From Streptomyces maremycinicus (GTDB taxonomy: Bacteria; Actinomycetota; Actinomycetes; Streptomycetales; Streptomycetaceae), in NCBI RefSeq assembly GCF_001184025.1, contig NZ_BBYG01000012.1:310001-374000 (forward strand): a stretch of 64,000 bases of DNA, given 5' to 3'. The notes below the pieces were generated by a model. It searched no databases, was not told where the DNA came from, and saw nothing but the letters and a program-made list of their open reading frames with translations. This document shows, one piece after another, positions 42,538 through 50,053 of the stretch. The position numbers and the translations under genes are program-made. The number at the start of each line of letters is the position of its first letter. The stretch's first letter is position 1.

Positions 42538-43023
42538 ATGGGATCCACGGGGTTCATGTTCACGCTGTCGGTGCTGCTGATCGTCGGCGCGGCGGCGGGG
42601 GTGGTGGCCCAGCGCCGTGCGGGCCGTGCGGGCCGCGCCGGTCGGTGCGGTCGGTCCGGTCCGTCGGGCCCGTCCGGGCTGTCCGGCCTGGACGCGGAGG
42701 TGGAGGCGAACCACTGGCTGATCCGGCTGGGCGGCGGCCTCGTCCCGCCGGACGCGCGTGCCTGGGCGGGTGCGGACGAGACCGCGGGCCGGGCGCTGAC
42801 CAGCGCGGCGGAGTGTCATCGCGCGGCGCGGGACCGGCTGTCCACGGCCCGTACGGCGGGTGAGTACGAGGAGGTCACCCGGGTGGCGAGGGAAGGGCTC
42901 GAGCATCTTCGGGTGGCGCGGACAGCGCTGGGACAACCGGTCCTTGCGGGGCTGGGGACCGTCTCCCCCCGTGCCGCCCGGTTCCCGGCGGTCGGCGGGG
43001 CCTGCGCGGCCACCTCCCGCTAG
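42538..43023 (+). CDS. Small membrane-anchored hypothetical protein
   Basis: 161 residues, family not recognised. One N-terminal TM helix (GFMFTLSVLLIVGAAAGVVA) is followed by a basic Arg/Gly stretch with RAGRAGRAGRCGRSG and SGPSGPSGLSG repeats. A soluble helical domain follows (EANHWLIRLGGGLVPPDARA and TSAAECHRAARDRLSTARTA), probably facing the cytoplasm. GGGAGG upstream supports ATG at 42538. It follows a terminator, so it has its own promoter. Role unknown. Confidence 0.65.
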   Translation: MGSTGFMFTLSVLLIVGAAAGVVAQRRAGRAGRAGRCGRSGPSGPSGLSGLDAEVEANHWLIRLGGGLVPPDARAWAGADETAGRALTSAAECHRAARDRLSTARTAGEYEEVTRVAREGLEHLRVARTALGQPVLAGLGTVSPRAARFPAVGGACAATSR

Positions 43024-43102
43024 GAGCCGGCAGGGCCGGCCGCCCCGGGTCGGCCGCACCGGGCCGGGCGCACCGGGCCGGGCGCACCGGGTCGGGCGAA
43101 AA

Positions 43103-43131
43103 AGTAGCCATGGACATAGTAGCCAAGTACT
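43103..43131. promoter_or_regulatory. Direct-repeat operator candidate upstream of the MarR-like gene
   Basis: AGTAGCCA occurs at 43103-43110 and 43118-43125, 15 bases apart, followed by the palindrome AGTACT (43126-43131), in an AT-rich patch about 45-75 bases before the ATG. Likely promoter with autoregulatory site. Confidence 0.45.
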
Positions 43132-43175
43132 CTATTCCTCGTACCGGACGACGAGAGCACTCAGGGGGCATCACC

Positions 43176-43664
43176 ATGACCACCACCACATCCGGCACCG
43201 CCACCGCACCCGGCACCGCATCCACCACCACCGGACCAGTCGCCGACTCCCGCGCCCTCGCCCTGGCCCACTACGCGGCGCGGGGCGTTCTGGAGCACGT
43301 CCTGGCGCGGCACGGCATCACCTTCCAGCAGCAGATCACCCTGCGCGCCGCCGTCACCGCCGAGGCCCCACGGACGCCGGACGATCTCGTCACCGACGTC
43401 CAGGGCTCCCTCAAGGCCGACCCGGCCGACATCCGCGTCACCGTCGACGAACTGCTGGCCGCGCGGTTGCTCGTCGTGGACGGCGCCCACCTTCGCCCCA
43501 CGGACGCGGGGCGTGAGCTGACGGCCGCCGTCGGCGCGGAGACCGCTCCTGTCAGCGCCCGGGTCTGGGGCGGGATACCCGCCGCTGATCTCGCCGCCGC
43601 CGGCCGTGTCCTCGCCCTCGTCACCGAGCGCGCCAACGCGGAACTCGCGGCGCTGAGCGCCTGA
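43176..43664 (+). CDS. MarR-like winged-helix regulator
   Basis: 162 residues. A Thr/Ala-rich leader of about 25 residues precedes a helical segment and a winged helix: GITFQQQITLRAAVTAEAPR, DIRVTVDELLAARLLVVDG (recognition helix and wing) and THLRPTDAGREL-like wing residues. The overall layout matches MarR-type dimeric regulators that respond to phenolics or drugs. It faces, convergently, the ABC exporter operon and lies between two aromatic-ring dioxygenase genes, all plausible targets. The assignment to MarR is from fold-like pattern only. Confidence 0.6.
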   Translation: MTTTTSGTATAPGTASTTTGPVADSRALALAHYAARGVLEHVLARHGITFQQQITLRAAVTAEAPRTPDDLVTDVQGSLKADPADIRVTVDELLAARLLVVDGAHLRPTDAGRELTAAVGAETAPVSARVWGGIPAADLAAAGRVLALVTERANAELAALSA

Positions 43665-43852
43665 ACGGCACCCGACTACCGCAACGGCACCTGACGGCCT
43701 GAACGTCCTACGGTCCGATCGTCCCGGCTGCCCGTCCGCCGTGATCCGAGGTGATCCGCCGGTACCGCCGTGGGAACGGCCGCGGGGCGGCGTACGCCGA
43801 CGTGGTGTCGGAGTGCGCCGCCCCGGAGCAGGACGAGCGGGCGAGCCGTTGT

Positions 43853-44674
43853 TCACTTCGGGTCGCGGTCGAACAGTGACCGGGACCAGAGGTAGCCGAG
43901 GACGGCGAGGCCGAGGCACCAGGCGACGGCGATCCATCCGTTGTGGCCGATCTCGGTGCCGAGCAGCAGGCCGCGCAGGGTCTCGATGGCGGGGGTGAAG
44001 GGCTGGTACTCGGCGATCGGCTGGAACCAGCCCGGCATCGCGTCGATCGGGACGAAGGCGCTGGAGATGAGGGGGAGGAAGATCAGCGGCATGGCGTTGT
44101 TGCTGGCGGCCTCGGCGTTCGGGCTGGACAGGCCCATGCCGACGGCGATCCAGGTGAGCGCGGTGGCGAAGAGGACGAGCAGTCCGAACGCAGCGAGCCA
44201 TTCCAGGGCGGTGGCGTCGGTCGACCGGAAGCCGATGGCCACCCCGACGGCTCCGACGAGGATCACGCTGGCGACGCACTGGAGCACGCCCCCGACGACG
44301 TGTCCGAAGAGGACGGATCCGCGGTGGATCGCCATGGTCCGGAAACGGGCGATGATGCCTTCGGTCATGTCCATGGAGACGGAGACCGCGGTGCCGATCG
44401 TGGTGGAGCCGATGGTCATCAGCAGCAGGCCCGGAACGAGGTAGGCGATGTACTCGGACCGGTCCGCTCCGCCGCCTCCGATGCCCGCGCTCATCGCCCC
44501 GCCGAAGACGTAGACGAAGAGCAACAGCAGCATCACCGGCGTGAGCAGCAGGTTCAGGGTCATCGACGGGTAGCGCCGAGCGTGCAGGAGGTTGCGGCGC
44601 AGCATCGTGGACGAGTCGCGCACGGCGAGGGAGATCCGGCTCGGGCGGGCGACGGGGGCCAGGGGGGTGCTCAT
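43853..44674 (-). CDS. ABC-2 type transporter permease (DrrB-like)
   Basis: A 273-residue membrane protein with six hydrophobic segments, similar in architecture to the permease at 3715. Features: SMTLNLLLTPVMLLLLFVYV (TM1), YLVPGLLLMTIGSTTIGTAV, the amphipathic MTEGIIARFRTMAIHRGSVL loop, and DAMPGWFQPIAEYQPFTPAI before the last helix. The ATG overlaps the stop of the ATPase gene, forming a coupled exporter. Last gene of the HicB-like, DUF4097, ATPase, permease operon. Confidence 0.9.
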   Translation of the reverse strand: MSTPLAPVARPSRISLAVRDSSTMLRRNLLHARRYPSMTLNLLLTPVMLLLLFVYVFGGAMSAGIGGGGADRSEYIAYLVPGLLLMTIGSTTIGTAVSVSMDMTEGIIARFRTMAIHRGSVLFGHVVGGVLQCVASVILVGAVGVAIGFRSTDATALEWLAAFGLLVLFATALTWIAVGMGLSSPNAEAASNNAMPLIFLPLISSAFVPIDAMPGWFQPIAEYQPFTPAIETLRGLLLGTEIGHNGWIAVAWCLGLAVLGYLWSRSLFDRDPK

Positions 44675-45672
44675 CGGACGTTCTCCTTGGGCTGGTGGGG
44701 GACGGTGGCGTCGCCGGTGAGGGCGAAGAAGACGTCGTCGAGGTCGGGGGTGTGCACGGTCAGTTCGTCGGCCTCGATGCCGGTCGTGTCCAGCCGGTCG
44801 AGGACGGAGCGCAGCTCGCGCTGGCTGCCGTCGCTGGGGATCTGGAGGGCGAGGGCCTCGTCGTCGCGGGTGACCTCGCCCAGTGCGGCGAGGGCGGCGC
44901 GGTAGGCGGCCGGGTCGGTGAAGCGCAGCCGGACGTGTCCGCCGGGGACGATCCGCTTCAGCTCCTCGGCGCTGCCCTCGGCGGCGATGCGGCCGTCGTG
45001 GAGCACCGCGATGCGGTCGGCGAGCTCGTCGGCCTCCTCCAGGTACTGGGTGGTGAGGAAGACCGTGACGCCGTCGGCGACCAGCTCACGGATGATCTGC
45101 CACATGTTGTGCCGGCTGCGCGGGTCCAGGCCGGTGGTCGGCTCGTCGAGGAAGATGATCCGCGGATCGCCGACGAGCGTCATGGCGATGTCCAGGCGGC
45201 GCTTCATACCGCCCGAGTAGGAGGCGGCGGGCTTCTTCGCCGCCTCGACGAGGTCGAAGCGCTCCAGCAGCTGAGCGGTGACCCGCCGGCCCCGCGCCCG
45301 GGACAGGTGGTGCAGGTCGGCCATGAGGAGCATGTTCTCCTCGCCGGTGATCAGACCGTCCACCGCGAAGAACTGCCCGGTCACACCGATCGCCGCCCGC
45401 ACCGCCTGCGGATCGGCCGCGAGGTCGTGGCCCGCGACCTGGGCCTGTCCGCCGTCGGCGGTGATGAGCGTGGACAGGATCTTGACGGCGGTGGTCTTGC
45501 CGGCGCCGTTCGGGCCGAGCAGCGCGAACACGGATCCGGTGGGGATGCGCAGATCGATGCCGTCGAGGACGGTCTTGTCGCCGTAGGACTTGCGCAGCCC
45601 GATGGTGGAGACGGCGAGCGTCGACTGGCGACCGTCTCCCCGACTGGACGTGGGCATGACAGAAGAAGGCAT
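44671..45672 (-). CDS. ABC transporter ATPase (DrrA-like)
   Basis: 333 residues: Walker [10 protein letters not shown] near 56-64, signature YSGGMKRR, Walker [13 protein letters not shown], His-loop region LTTQYLEEAD, and the DrrA-type C-terminal domain ending VHTPDLDDVFFALTG. GGAGGG precedes ATG at 45672; the first 17 residues before LAVSTIGLRKSYG are poorly conserved and ATG at 45657 is possible. Drives the adjacent permease. The substrate is unknown, though drug or lipid export is usual. Confidence 0.93.
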   Translation of the reverse strand: MPSSVMPTSSRGDGRQSTLAVSTIGLRKSYGDKTVLDGIDLRIPTGSVFALLGPNGAGKTTAVKILSTLITADGGQAQVAGHDLAADPQAVRAAIGVTGQFFAVDGLITGEENMLLMADLHHLSRARGRRVTAQLLERFDLVEAAKKPAASYSGGMKRRLDIAMTLVGDPRIIFLDEPTTGLDPRSRHNMWQIIRELVADGVTVFLTTQYLEEADELADRIAVLHDGRIAAEGSAEELKRIVPGGHVRLRFTDPAAYRAALAALGEVTRDDEALALQIPSDGSQRELRSVLDRLDTTGIEADELTVHTPDLDDVFFALTGDATVPHQPKENVR

Positions 45673-45743
45673 GGGGCCCTCCGTTTCGAAGGCTGAAGTG
45701 GGTGGGGGTGGCGCGGGGCGAGCAGGTGATCGAGAGGTGGTGC

Positions 45744-46592
45744 TCAGGCCTTGGCGCGGCGGACGTGGATGTTGCCGTACCGGGTGCGGGCGCGGATCTT
45801 CACGGTGTCCTCGGTCTGCTCCGGGGAGTCGGACGCGGTGAGCGTGTTGCGCACCTGGCCGGATGCGGAGCTGACGTCGAGCCAGGCGGCCGTGCCCTCG
45901 CGGATGCCGACGTCGATGGCGCCGTAGGAGGTCTCCAGCTGGACGGTGCCGCGGACCACTTCGCCCACCCGCAGGGTGCCGTGGGCGGTGGTCGCGGTCA
46001 CCGAGTCCTCGGCGCGCGTGATGTCGATGTCGCCGTTGGCGCCGCTCACGCGCAGTTCGCCGGTCACGGCGCCGACGGTCGTGCTGCCGTGCGAGTTCTT
46101 CAGGACGGCGGAGCCGTCGACGAAGCCGACGCGCATGCTGCCGGAGCTGGCGGTGATCTCGGCGGAACCCTCGACGCGGTCCACCGTGATCGTGCCGTGC
46201 GAGGCGGTCAGGTCCAGCGGGCCCGTGGTGTCGAGGCGGACGTCACCGGCCGAGTTCTTCACGCGGACCTCGCCGAGCCGGCCCTCGCCGATCACCTGGG
46301 TCCAGGCGCCGGTCGTGTCGATGCGGGAGCCCGTGGGCAGGTCGACCGTCACGTCCACGGTGCCGGTGCGGCCGAGGCCGAACAGCGTGGGCTTGGGCGT
46401 CCGGATGGTCAGCACACCGCCCGCGTAGCCGACCTCGGTCTGGGCGGCGGCCCGTGTGTCCAGGTCCTTCTCCGGGTCGCGGGGCCGCACCTCGACGACG
46501 GTGTCGGAGCGGTCGCCCGCGGTGAACTGGAGGGAACCGGCGTCCACGCGAGCGGAGACCGAGATCGCTTCGGGAGTGTCGAAAGAAGGCAT
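45744..46592 (-). CDS. DUF4097-family beta-strand repeat protein
   Basis: 282 residues forming a beta-helix-like repeat from about 90 onward: GEVRVKNSAGDVRLDTTG, LDLTASHGTITVDRVEG, AEITASSGSMRVGFVDG, AVLKNSHGSTTVGAVTG and LRVSGANGDIDITRAED. Each unit is about 20 residues with an SxG turn. No signal peptide. DUF4097 proteins are common beside anti-sigma or ABC genes, but their role is unclear; they have been proposed as cytoplasmic adhesin-like scaffolds. Located between the HicB-like gene and the ABC ATPase gene on the same strand, probably in one transcript. Confidence 0.82.
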   Translation of the reverse strand: MPSFDTPEAISVSARVDAGSLQFTAGDRSDTVVEVRPRDPEKDLDTRAAAQTEVGYAGGVLTIRTPKPTLFGLGRTGTVDVTVDLPTGSRIDTTGAWTQVIGEGRLGEVRVKNSAGDVRLDTTGPLDLTASHGTITVDRVEGSAEITASSGSMRVGFVDGSAVLKNSHGSTTVGAVTGELRVSGANGDIDITRAEDSVTATTAHGTLRVGEVVRGTVQLETSYGAIDVGIREGTAAWLDVSSASGQVRNTLTASDSPEQTEDTVKIRARTRYGNIHVRRAKA

Positions 46593-46709
46593 GGCTGTCC
46601 CGTCCTCTTGGGTCTTCAGGGCGTCCCCGCTGGTGGGACGTGGTGTGAGTGAGGTGGTGCGGGTGCAGTGGTGCGGGTGCGGAGGTGGGTGCGGGCGGCG
46701 GGTGCGGGG

Positions 46710-47225
46710 CTAGCGCACCCAGCCCGTGAAGCTCTGTCCGAGGGCCTGGGTCTTCTCCGTCGTGCGCGGCTGCCGGGGGCCGCCGTCGACCGCGGCCGAC
46801 ACGGCGCGCACCAGCCACGCGTTGACCGACAGGCCCTCGCGGGCCGCGGCCTCCTCGGCGCGGGCCTTGAGGTGGGCCGGCAGCCGCAGGTTGACGCGGG
46901 CGGTGCCGCCCTCGTCGCCCTCGGCCGGGGTCTTGACGGGCTCGGCGGGCGCGGTCGGCTCCGTGGGGGCGCCGCCGTCGCCGGGCGGAAGGGTCACCAC
47001 GAAGTGGGGGTCGAGCCCACGCAGCCGTACGTCGACCGAGCCCGGGGCGAGATCGCGGGTGATCTCGTCCGTCGCGGCGGACAGCACATGGAGCATGGTC
47101 AGCCGGGTCGCCGACTCCAGCGGGGCGGTGAGCCGCTCCGCCAGCTCGCGGGCTTCGTCCCCGCCGGCTTCGGCGGCCACCGCGAGTTCGCGGCGGAGGG
47201 TGTCGACATACGGGGTGAGGTCCAT
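46710..47225 (-). CDS. HicB-like ribbon-helix-helix regulator
   Basis: 171 residues. The N-terminal half (DLTPYVDTLRRELAVAAEAG onward) is helical. The C-terminal part has a CopG/HicB ribbon-helix-helix: ARVNLRLPAHLKARAEEAA followed by EGLSVNAWLVRAVSAAVDG. No HicA toxin gene is adjacent; instead DUF4097 and ABC genes follow, so it is more likely a transcriptional regulator than an antitoxin. A perfect 10-bp inverted repeat (47224-47255) overlaps its start codon, implying autorepression of this operon and probably a leaderless mRNA. The gap downstream holds GGTGCGGGTG-type repeats (46652-46710). Confidence 0.78.
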   Translation of the reverse strand: MDLTPYVDTLRRELAVAAEAGGDEARELAERLTAPLESATRLTMLHVLSAATDEITRDLAPGSVDVRLRGLDPHFVVTLPPGDGGAPTEPTAPAEPVKTPAEGDEGGTARVNLRLPAHLKARAEEAAAREGLSVNAWLVRAVSAAVDGGPRQPRTTEKTQALGQSFTGWVR

Positions 47226-47255
47226 GACGCCATCATGGCACCACTATGGCGTCAT
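47224..47255. promoter_or_regulatory. Operator overlapping the HicB-like start codon
   Basis: ATGACGCCAT (47224-47233) and ATGGCGTCAT (47246-47255) are perfect 10-base inverted arms, 12 bases apart. The left arm overlaps the minus-strand ATG of the HicB-like gene. RHR proteins bind such repeats as cooperating dimers. Confidence 0.7.
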
Positions 47256-47370
47256 GTGCAAGCGGCTGGGTGACATCTTCGGGTGGTCGGTCACGATTAA
47301 CACTCTGACCTGCGAGAATGTGATGGTGCCTGGCGGGGCGACTGTGGCGCCATGGGTGACAGGGCGCCGT

Positions 47371-47470
47371 TGGTGGCACCTGATGGCACCTGGTGGTGCC
47401 AGGTGGTGCCAGGTGGTGCCAGGTGATGCTGGGCGGTGTCGCGTGGTGCCAAGTGATGCCACGTGGTGCC
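47371..47470. repeat. Ten consecutive 10-bp phased repeats
   Basis: From 47371 every 10-base block resembles ARGTGGTGCC (TGGTGGCACC, TGATGGCACC, TGGTGGTGCC, AGGTGGTGCC twice, AGGTGATGCT, GGGCGGTGTC, GCGTGGTGCC, AAGTGATGCC, ACGTGGTGCC). The period matches one DNA turn. The rest of the 313-base gap (47226-47538) holds the HicB operator on the left and the dioxygenase 2 promoter on the right. Confidence 0.85.
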
Positions 47471-47538
47471 CGCCGGCGCTTCGCAGTCCACAGGTCGTTC
47501 CCACGCCTGTGACAGGCCCGCCTCCTAGCTTCGCCGCC

Positions 47539-48573
47539 ATGACGGGAAACTCAGGAAACACAGAAAACACAGCCGGTGCCGAGAACGACCAGCAGGGTCC
47601 CCGGCACAAGCGCGATCTGACCCGGCGCAAGGTGGTCGTCGCCGGTGCGGGCGCGGCCGTGGCCGTCGGGGCGGGCGGGGCGCTCGCCGCCGGTGCCTTC
47701 GCCGGGGAGAAGGGCACGAACAAACCGAAGGCCGGCGCTTCCGCCAGTGCCGGTGAGGCCTGCTACAAGCTCACCTCCGAGACCACCGAGGGCCCGTACT
47801 ACATCGACGCGGACAAGATCCGCCAGGACATCACCGAGGACAAGGAGGGCATCCCGCTCACCCTCGCCCTCAAGGTGATCGACTCCGAGACCTGCAAGCC
47901 CCTCGCGAACGCGGCCGTCGACATCTGGCACTGCGACGCGCTCGGCATCTACTCCGGTTACGAGAGCCTCTCCACCGGCGGTGGCGGCGGCGCTCCCACC
48001 GACGCGCCGTCCGGCACCCCGACCGGTACGCCGACCGACGTGCCGACCGGCACCCCGACCGGCGAGCCGCCGGCCGGTGGCGGCGGTGGCGGGCACGCGG
48101 AGCCCACCGACGACGAGCGCTACCTGCGGGGCACCTGGAAGACCGACCGGCAGGGACGCGTCACCTTCAAGACGATCTTCCCGGGCTGGTACCGCGGCCG
48201 CACGGTGCACATCCACACCAAGGTGCACGTCAACGGCGAGTGGACCGACGCCGGTTACGAGGGTGGCAACACCTGTCACACCGGTCAGTTCTTCCTGGAC
48301 GAGGAGTCCGTGCTCGCCTCGGCCGAGGTGGAGCCGTACTCCACCAGCACCACCGAGCGCACCACCCTCACCGAGGACACGATCTACGACCAGAGCGGCG
48401 TCCAGGGCGGTCTGCTCACGCTGAAGTACGACAAGAAGAACATCGCCAAGGGTGTCGTGGGTTCGATCACGATGGGCGTCGAGCCCGACGCCACCCACGA
48501 GGGCACCGACGACGCCGTCCAGCCGGGCTCGTCCGCGACGGCGTCCGCCCAGGCGTCGGCCTCCGCGAGCTGA
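47539..48573 (+). CDS. Tat-exported intradiol ring-cleavage dioxygenase-like protein 2
   Basis: 344 residues, paralogous along its whole length to the protein at 41360. It has the Tat motif LTRRKVVVAGAGAAVAV, EGPYYIDADKIRQDITEDKE, DIWHCDALGIYSGYE (Tyr ligand) and FPGWYRGRTVHIHTKVHVNG with the Tyr/His/His iron ligands. The inserted linker is longer and richer in TPTG repeats (about 150-190), and the C-terminus is Ala/Ser-rich. It has no TTA codon, so it escapes bldA control. TGACAG lies 29 bases before the ATG and there is no Shine-Dalgarno, as in its paralogue. Exported, likely extracytoplasmic Fe(III) enzyme; substrate unknown. Confidence 0.85.
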   Translation: MTGNSGNTENTAGAENDQQGPRHKRDLTRRKVVVAGAGAAVAVGAGGALAAGAFAGEKGTNKPKAGASASAGEACYKLTSETTEGPYYIDADKIRQDITEDKEGIPLTLALKVIDSETCKPLANAAVDIWHCDALGIYSGYESLSTGGGGGAPTDAPSGTPTGTPTDVPTGTPTGEPPAGGGGGGHAEPTDDERYLRGTWKTDRQGRVTFKTIFPGWYRGRTVHIHTKVHVNGEWTDAGYEGGNTCHTGQFFLDEESVLASAEVEPYSTSTTERTTLTEDTIYDQSGVQGGLLTLKYDKKNIAKGVVGSITMGVEPDATHEGTDDAVQPGSSATASAQASASAS

Positions 48574-48618
48574 TCCGGGCGGTGTGAGGGGGCGGGGGCG
48601 GCGTACCGCGCGGGCGCC

Positions 48619-49338
48619 TCACTCGTCCGGTGACGCCCCCTCCTCCAGCAGCCGCTCCGCGATGTCCGTCGACCAGCTCTGGGCCCACGCGCGCAGGTCC
48701 GTGAGCTGGTCCTCGGTCAGGCCGTACGCCGTGAACGCCGAGTCCGGGTAGTGGTCCGTGCCCGTCAGCCGGGTCTGGAGGGTGGGCAGGTCGAAGTCGT
48801 CACGGGCATGACGGCGGGCCAGTTCCTCCAGGTCGGGATGGGTGAAGCGGGCCGAGGCCGCCCGCGCGTCGATCAGGTCGACGGCCAGTCCGCGGTCGTA
48901 GAGCGCCCGGACCTTGGTGCCCACCGCGTCGGGCAGGGAGAGCGCCGGACCGTACGGGGTCGGGACGGGCGGGCTCCAGAAGGTTTCCTTGTGCAGGGCC
49001 AACCGGAGGACCGTGTCCGCGCCGCGGTCCAGCACGGCCAGGTGCGCGGACAGCGGATCCGTGTCACGGACCGTCGCCCCGTAGCCGCCCCGGGAGGTGA
49101 GCGCCGCGCCCAGCGCCTCGGCGAGCCGGGGCATCGGCTCTGCGCTCTCCGTCGCCAAGTCCACGTTCGCGTGCGGGCGTTGGAGCAGTTCGTGCGCCTG
49201 GAGCGCGTAGCCGCCCGCCAGGGCCCAGGGGGCGCCGGAGGCGGCCACGTCGAAGACCTCGGCGAGGAGCCGGAGGTGGGGTTCGAGAAGGTCCACCGAG
49301 TAGTCGTACCAGGTGCGGTGACCCTCGGCGGGGAGCAC
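48619..49338 (-). CDS. Nucleotidyltransferase-fold (AbiEii-like) protein
   Basis: 239 residues. The segment ALAGGYALQAHELLQRPHAN followed by VDLATE matches the GG-x-ALxxH...R...DxD core of AbiEii/minimal nucleotidyltransferases. The first catalytic aspartate position reads Asn (NVDL rather than DxDL), so activity may be altered. The C-terminal helical part (DAVGTKVRALYDRGLAVDLI, FTHPDLEELARRHARDDFDL) is like AbiEii proteins. No AbiEi-type antitoxin is adjacent. GTG at 49338 sits close to a GGGGGGAG stretch. A toxin role is only a possibility. Confidence 0.72.
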   Translation of the reverse strand: MLPAEGHRTWYDYSVDLLEPHLRLLAEVFDVAASGAPWALAGGYALQAHELLQRPHANVDLATESAEPMPRLAEALGAALTSRGGYGATVRDTDPLSAHLAVLDRGADTVLRLALHKETFWSPPVPTPYGPALSLPDAVGTKVRALYDRGLAVDLIDARAASARFTHPDLEELARRHARDDFDLPTLQTRLTGTDHYPDSAFTAYGLTEDQLTDLRAWAQSWSTDIAERLLEEGASPDE

Positions 49339-49420
49339 TCCCCCCGGGTCGGATCACCCAGCCCGGTCCGTACCCGCCCGGCAGGACGGAGCTCTGCCGG
49401 GGGAGGCGCGGACGGGGGCG

Positions 49421-49786
49421 CTACTTCGCCACGAACTGCGTGAGGATCGCCTGCACCTCGTAGATGTCGACGCCCTTGGTGAACGTCTTCTGGATCGGCA
49501 CGGACGAACCGGACACCCAGATCTTCAGCTCGGCGTCCAGGTCGAAGGTCCCGGCGGTCTCCACGGCGAAGTGCGTGATGCTGCGGTACGGAATCGAGTG
49601 GTACTCGGTCTTCTTGCCGGTGATTCCCTGCTTGTCGACGAGGATCAGCCGGCGGTCCGTGAACAGGATGGTGTCGCGGATCAGCAGGAAGGCGGCCTGC
49701 ACATGCTCGCCCTGGCCCAGCAGCCGGGCGTAGTCCTGCTGCGCCTGCGCAGGGTCGATCGGGTGCGCGTTGCCGAAGAGTGCCAT
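49421..49786 (-). CDS. Bacterial PH-domain protein
   Basis: 121 residues forming one bacterial pleckstrin-homology-like domain (YokE/bPH type): YARLLGQGEHVQAAFLLIRD, TILFTDRRLILVDKQGITG, TEYHSIPYRSITHFAVETAG, FDLDAELKIWVSGSS and a C-terminal helix DIYEVQAILTQFVAK. No TM segment. Function unknown; some relatives are membrane-stress or phage-related. The upstream gap carries a three-unit 20-bp repeat. Confidence 0.85.
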   Translation of the reverse strand: MALFGNAHPIDPAQAQQDYARLLGQGEHVQAAFLLIRDTILFTDRRLILVDKQGITGKKTEYHSIPYRSITHFAVETAGTFDLDAELKIWVSGSSVPIQKTFTKGVDIYEVQAILTQFVAK

Positions 49787-49827
49787 GGAATTCCCCCAGT
49801 TGACGATGACGCCGGTCGTGGTGCGGT

Positions 49828-49887
49828 GATCCCTCCCCGCCGGAGGTGATCCCGCTCCGGAGGGGGTGAGACCGCTCCGGAGGGGTT
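49828..49887. repeat. Three 20-bp phased repeats upstream of the PH-domain gene
   Basis: Units start at 49828, 49848 and 49868: GATCCCTCCCCGCCGGAGGT, GATCCCGCTCCGGAGGGGGT, GAGACCGCTCCGGAGGGGTT; a fourth begins GATCGCC. Period 20 is two DNA turns, and units 2 and 3 contain the palindrome CTCCGGAG. Confidence 0.75.
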
Positions 49888-50018
49888 GATCGCCCCCGAT
49901 GCGCACCTTAGGGGGCGGACCGGGACATCGTGAAGGCGTTCGCCCGGGGGGCGGAGGGGGCCGTGAAAAAAAAGTCCCCCTCCGGCGGCAACTCTTCGCG
50001 CGGTGGCGACCACTGACA

Positions 50019-50030
50019 GGACGTAAGTCC
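50019..50030. promoter_or_regulatory. Second copy of the DevR-box core
   Basis: GGACGTAAGTCC, the same 12-mer found inside the palindrome at 13723-13734, lies 24 bases before the pectate lyase GTG. The outer G/C pair of the full DevR-like box is absent here. Confidence 0.3.
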
Positions 50031-50053
50031 GCTCCTCCCCGTAAGGATCCCCC

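Noticed and set aside
46710..47225. Classic HicAB toxin-antitoxin module
   Set aside because: No HicA-sized RNase gene lies next to the HicB-like gene; the neighbours are DUF4097 and ABC transporter genes.
47297..47491. A 64-codon minus-strand frame encoding WHHLAPPGT-type repeats
   Set aside because: The repeats come directly from the 10-bp DNA array; no start site or homologous pattern supports a gene.
41325..48573. Composite transposon or genomic island bounded by the dioxygenase paralogues
   Set aside because: No transposase, integrase, terminal inverted repeats or target duplications; codon use matches the surroundings.
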